The position numbers and the translations under genes were made by a program. From NCBI GenBank assembly GCA_002284615.2, contig MU069463.1, positions 477,543 to 491,825 on the forward strand: a stretch of DNA of 14,283 nucleotides, given 5' to 3'. Origin of the DNA: Dunaliella salina. Taxonomy: Eukaryota; Chlorophyta; Chlorophyceae; Chlamydomonadales; Dunaliellaceae. Below are positions 13,663 to 14,283 of the stretch, piece by piece (within the stretch, counting starts at the first letter, position 1; each line of letters opens with the position of its first letter). The notes under the pieces were generated by a model. That model was not told where the DNA came from, did not search any database, and saw nothing but the letters and a program-made list of their open reading frames with translations.

Positions 13663-14069
13663 CTGTTGAATCCCGGCACTGTGAGATCCACCCTTCTTAG
13701 CAGATTTAGCACCCATTTGTGGGTATGATGTCTGTCTGGGGATTAGTGCACCCTTAAGATGGATACTTGTGCACGTAGTCATCGCGCAGGGCCAAAAACG
13801 TTATTTATGCGAAACTGATGAGGTTTCTGCAATAAATTACTGCCAGTAAGAGAAGTTTCCAGCACTCTAGTTCCAATTCATGTATTGAATTTTGCTCCTT
13901 TTGCCTCCTTCAAGTTTGATTGGAGGCCTCTTTTTTTCTTGTCACCTTGTAGGTATGAAAGGTGTGCACTCATGCAGGAAAATGCTTTGCTTGAGCTGTT
14001 CCGAATTTATCTGACTACTTCTTTTTGCCCTCGGCTGCAAGGAGGGCAGAACCTGTTGTGGCAATTATC
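13663..14069 (+). other. Intron-like or intergenic DNA
   Basis: No coding signal. Two splice-acceptor-like sites on the plus strand are visible: a pyrimidine run ending CACCTTGTAG at about 13952, and TTCTTTTTGCCCTCGGCTGCAAG ending at about 14041. They suggest that a host gene's intron may lie here. Confidence 0.35.
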
Positions 14070-14283
14070 ATGTTACCAGTGGCACAGGATACCAGCCTCG
14101 GTCCAAAGCAAAAAAGGAAGAAGCATCCTGAGAATATTCACCTTAAAGTTGAAGATGGTCGCACAGAGAATGGTGGTGCCAGCCCTGACCAGAGTGGCGC
14201 GAGGAGAGAGTTGTCTCCTCCTTTCCTTCTGAGCGGAGGAATGAAGAAAAACAAACTACACTGTGCAGGGAAGGGAGGGGAGT
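14070..14283 (+). CDS. Partial host ORF running off the window
   Basis: From an ATG at 14070 the frame is open to the last base (71 codons, no stop). It is also open leftwards to about 13995. The translation is charged and hydrophilic: LGPKQKRKKHPENIHLKVED, then GASPDQSGARRELSPP. PKQKRKK is a plausible nuclear-localisation cluster. The CTGCAAG acceptor-like site at about 14041 could make this the start of an exon, in which case the ATG is internal. No domain is visible. Another plus-strand frame across the same stretch (to 14232) is less protein-like. Confidence 0.35.
   Translation, partial: MLPVAQDTSLGPKQKRKKHPENIHLKVEDGRTENGGASPDQSGARRELSPPFLLSGGMKKNKLHCAGKGGE

Overview
The window looks like nuclear DNA from a eukaryote rich in transposons and simple repeats. 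There are no bacterial operons, ribosome-binding sites or compact gene packing. Three things point, tentatively, to a chlorophyte green alga: long CAG/CTG tracts, non-LTR retrotransposon (LINE) 3' ends that finish in short microsatellites, and UGUAA-type poly(A) signals near some 3' ends. This assignment is an inference. No rRNA, tRNA or organellar gene is visible.

Region by region. 1-850 is a GT-rich simple repeat followed by a tandem array of about 112-121 bp units, ending in a small 21 bp nested array. 850-2500 is dominated by a second repeat family in short (about 110 bp) and long (about 170 bp) forms. It is interrupted at about 965-1315 by a CpG-rich block of different texture. 2404-4161 (minus) is the one long protein-coding candidate of host type: a 585-residue Gln/Pro-rich low-complexity protein with basic islands. 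Its last ~33 residues are encoded by a copy of the neighbouring repeat family. 4162-6730 is intergenic or intronic-looking DNA with a diverged repeat pair (4641-4770 and 5881-6027), a LINE 3'-UTR fragment, a poly-C/N gap and a few weak open frames. 6734-7260 holds a (GATT)16 tract joined to a LINE 3' end and then a 42-45 bp minisatellite. 7361-7602 is a 91%-identical inverted repeat with 120 bp arms and a 2 bp spacer, lying inside a 180-codon minus-strand open frame.

8225-13662 is a nest of at least four LINE fragments from three families. Family A (minus, 8225 to about 9994) keeps a full RNase H domain, a CCHC zinc knuckle and its 3' UTR, but has four in-frame stops and one frameshift. Family B is seen three times: a nearly intact reverse transcriptase copy on the plus strand (10953-13143, one in-frame TGA), a short 3' fragment on the minus strand (9995-10373), and a bare tail beside the GATT tract (6734-6940). 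Family C is a 3' fragment on the plus strand (about 13299-13662). The window closes with what may be the start of another host exon (14070 to the edge).

The most interesting observation is in family B. The last codons of its ORF (QPN-x-LAE and variants) fold into the same small hairpin in all three copies. There is almost no 3' UTR, the terminal microsatellite differs in every copy, and in one copy the stop codon lies inside that microsatellite. This suggests a protein C-terminus that also serves as the RNA signal for retrotransposition. The host genes show no functional partnership that I can see.
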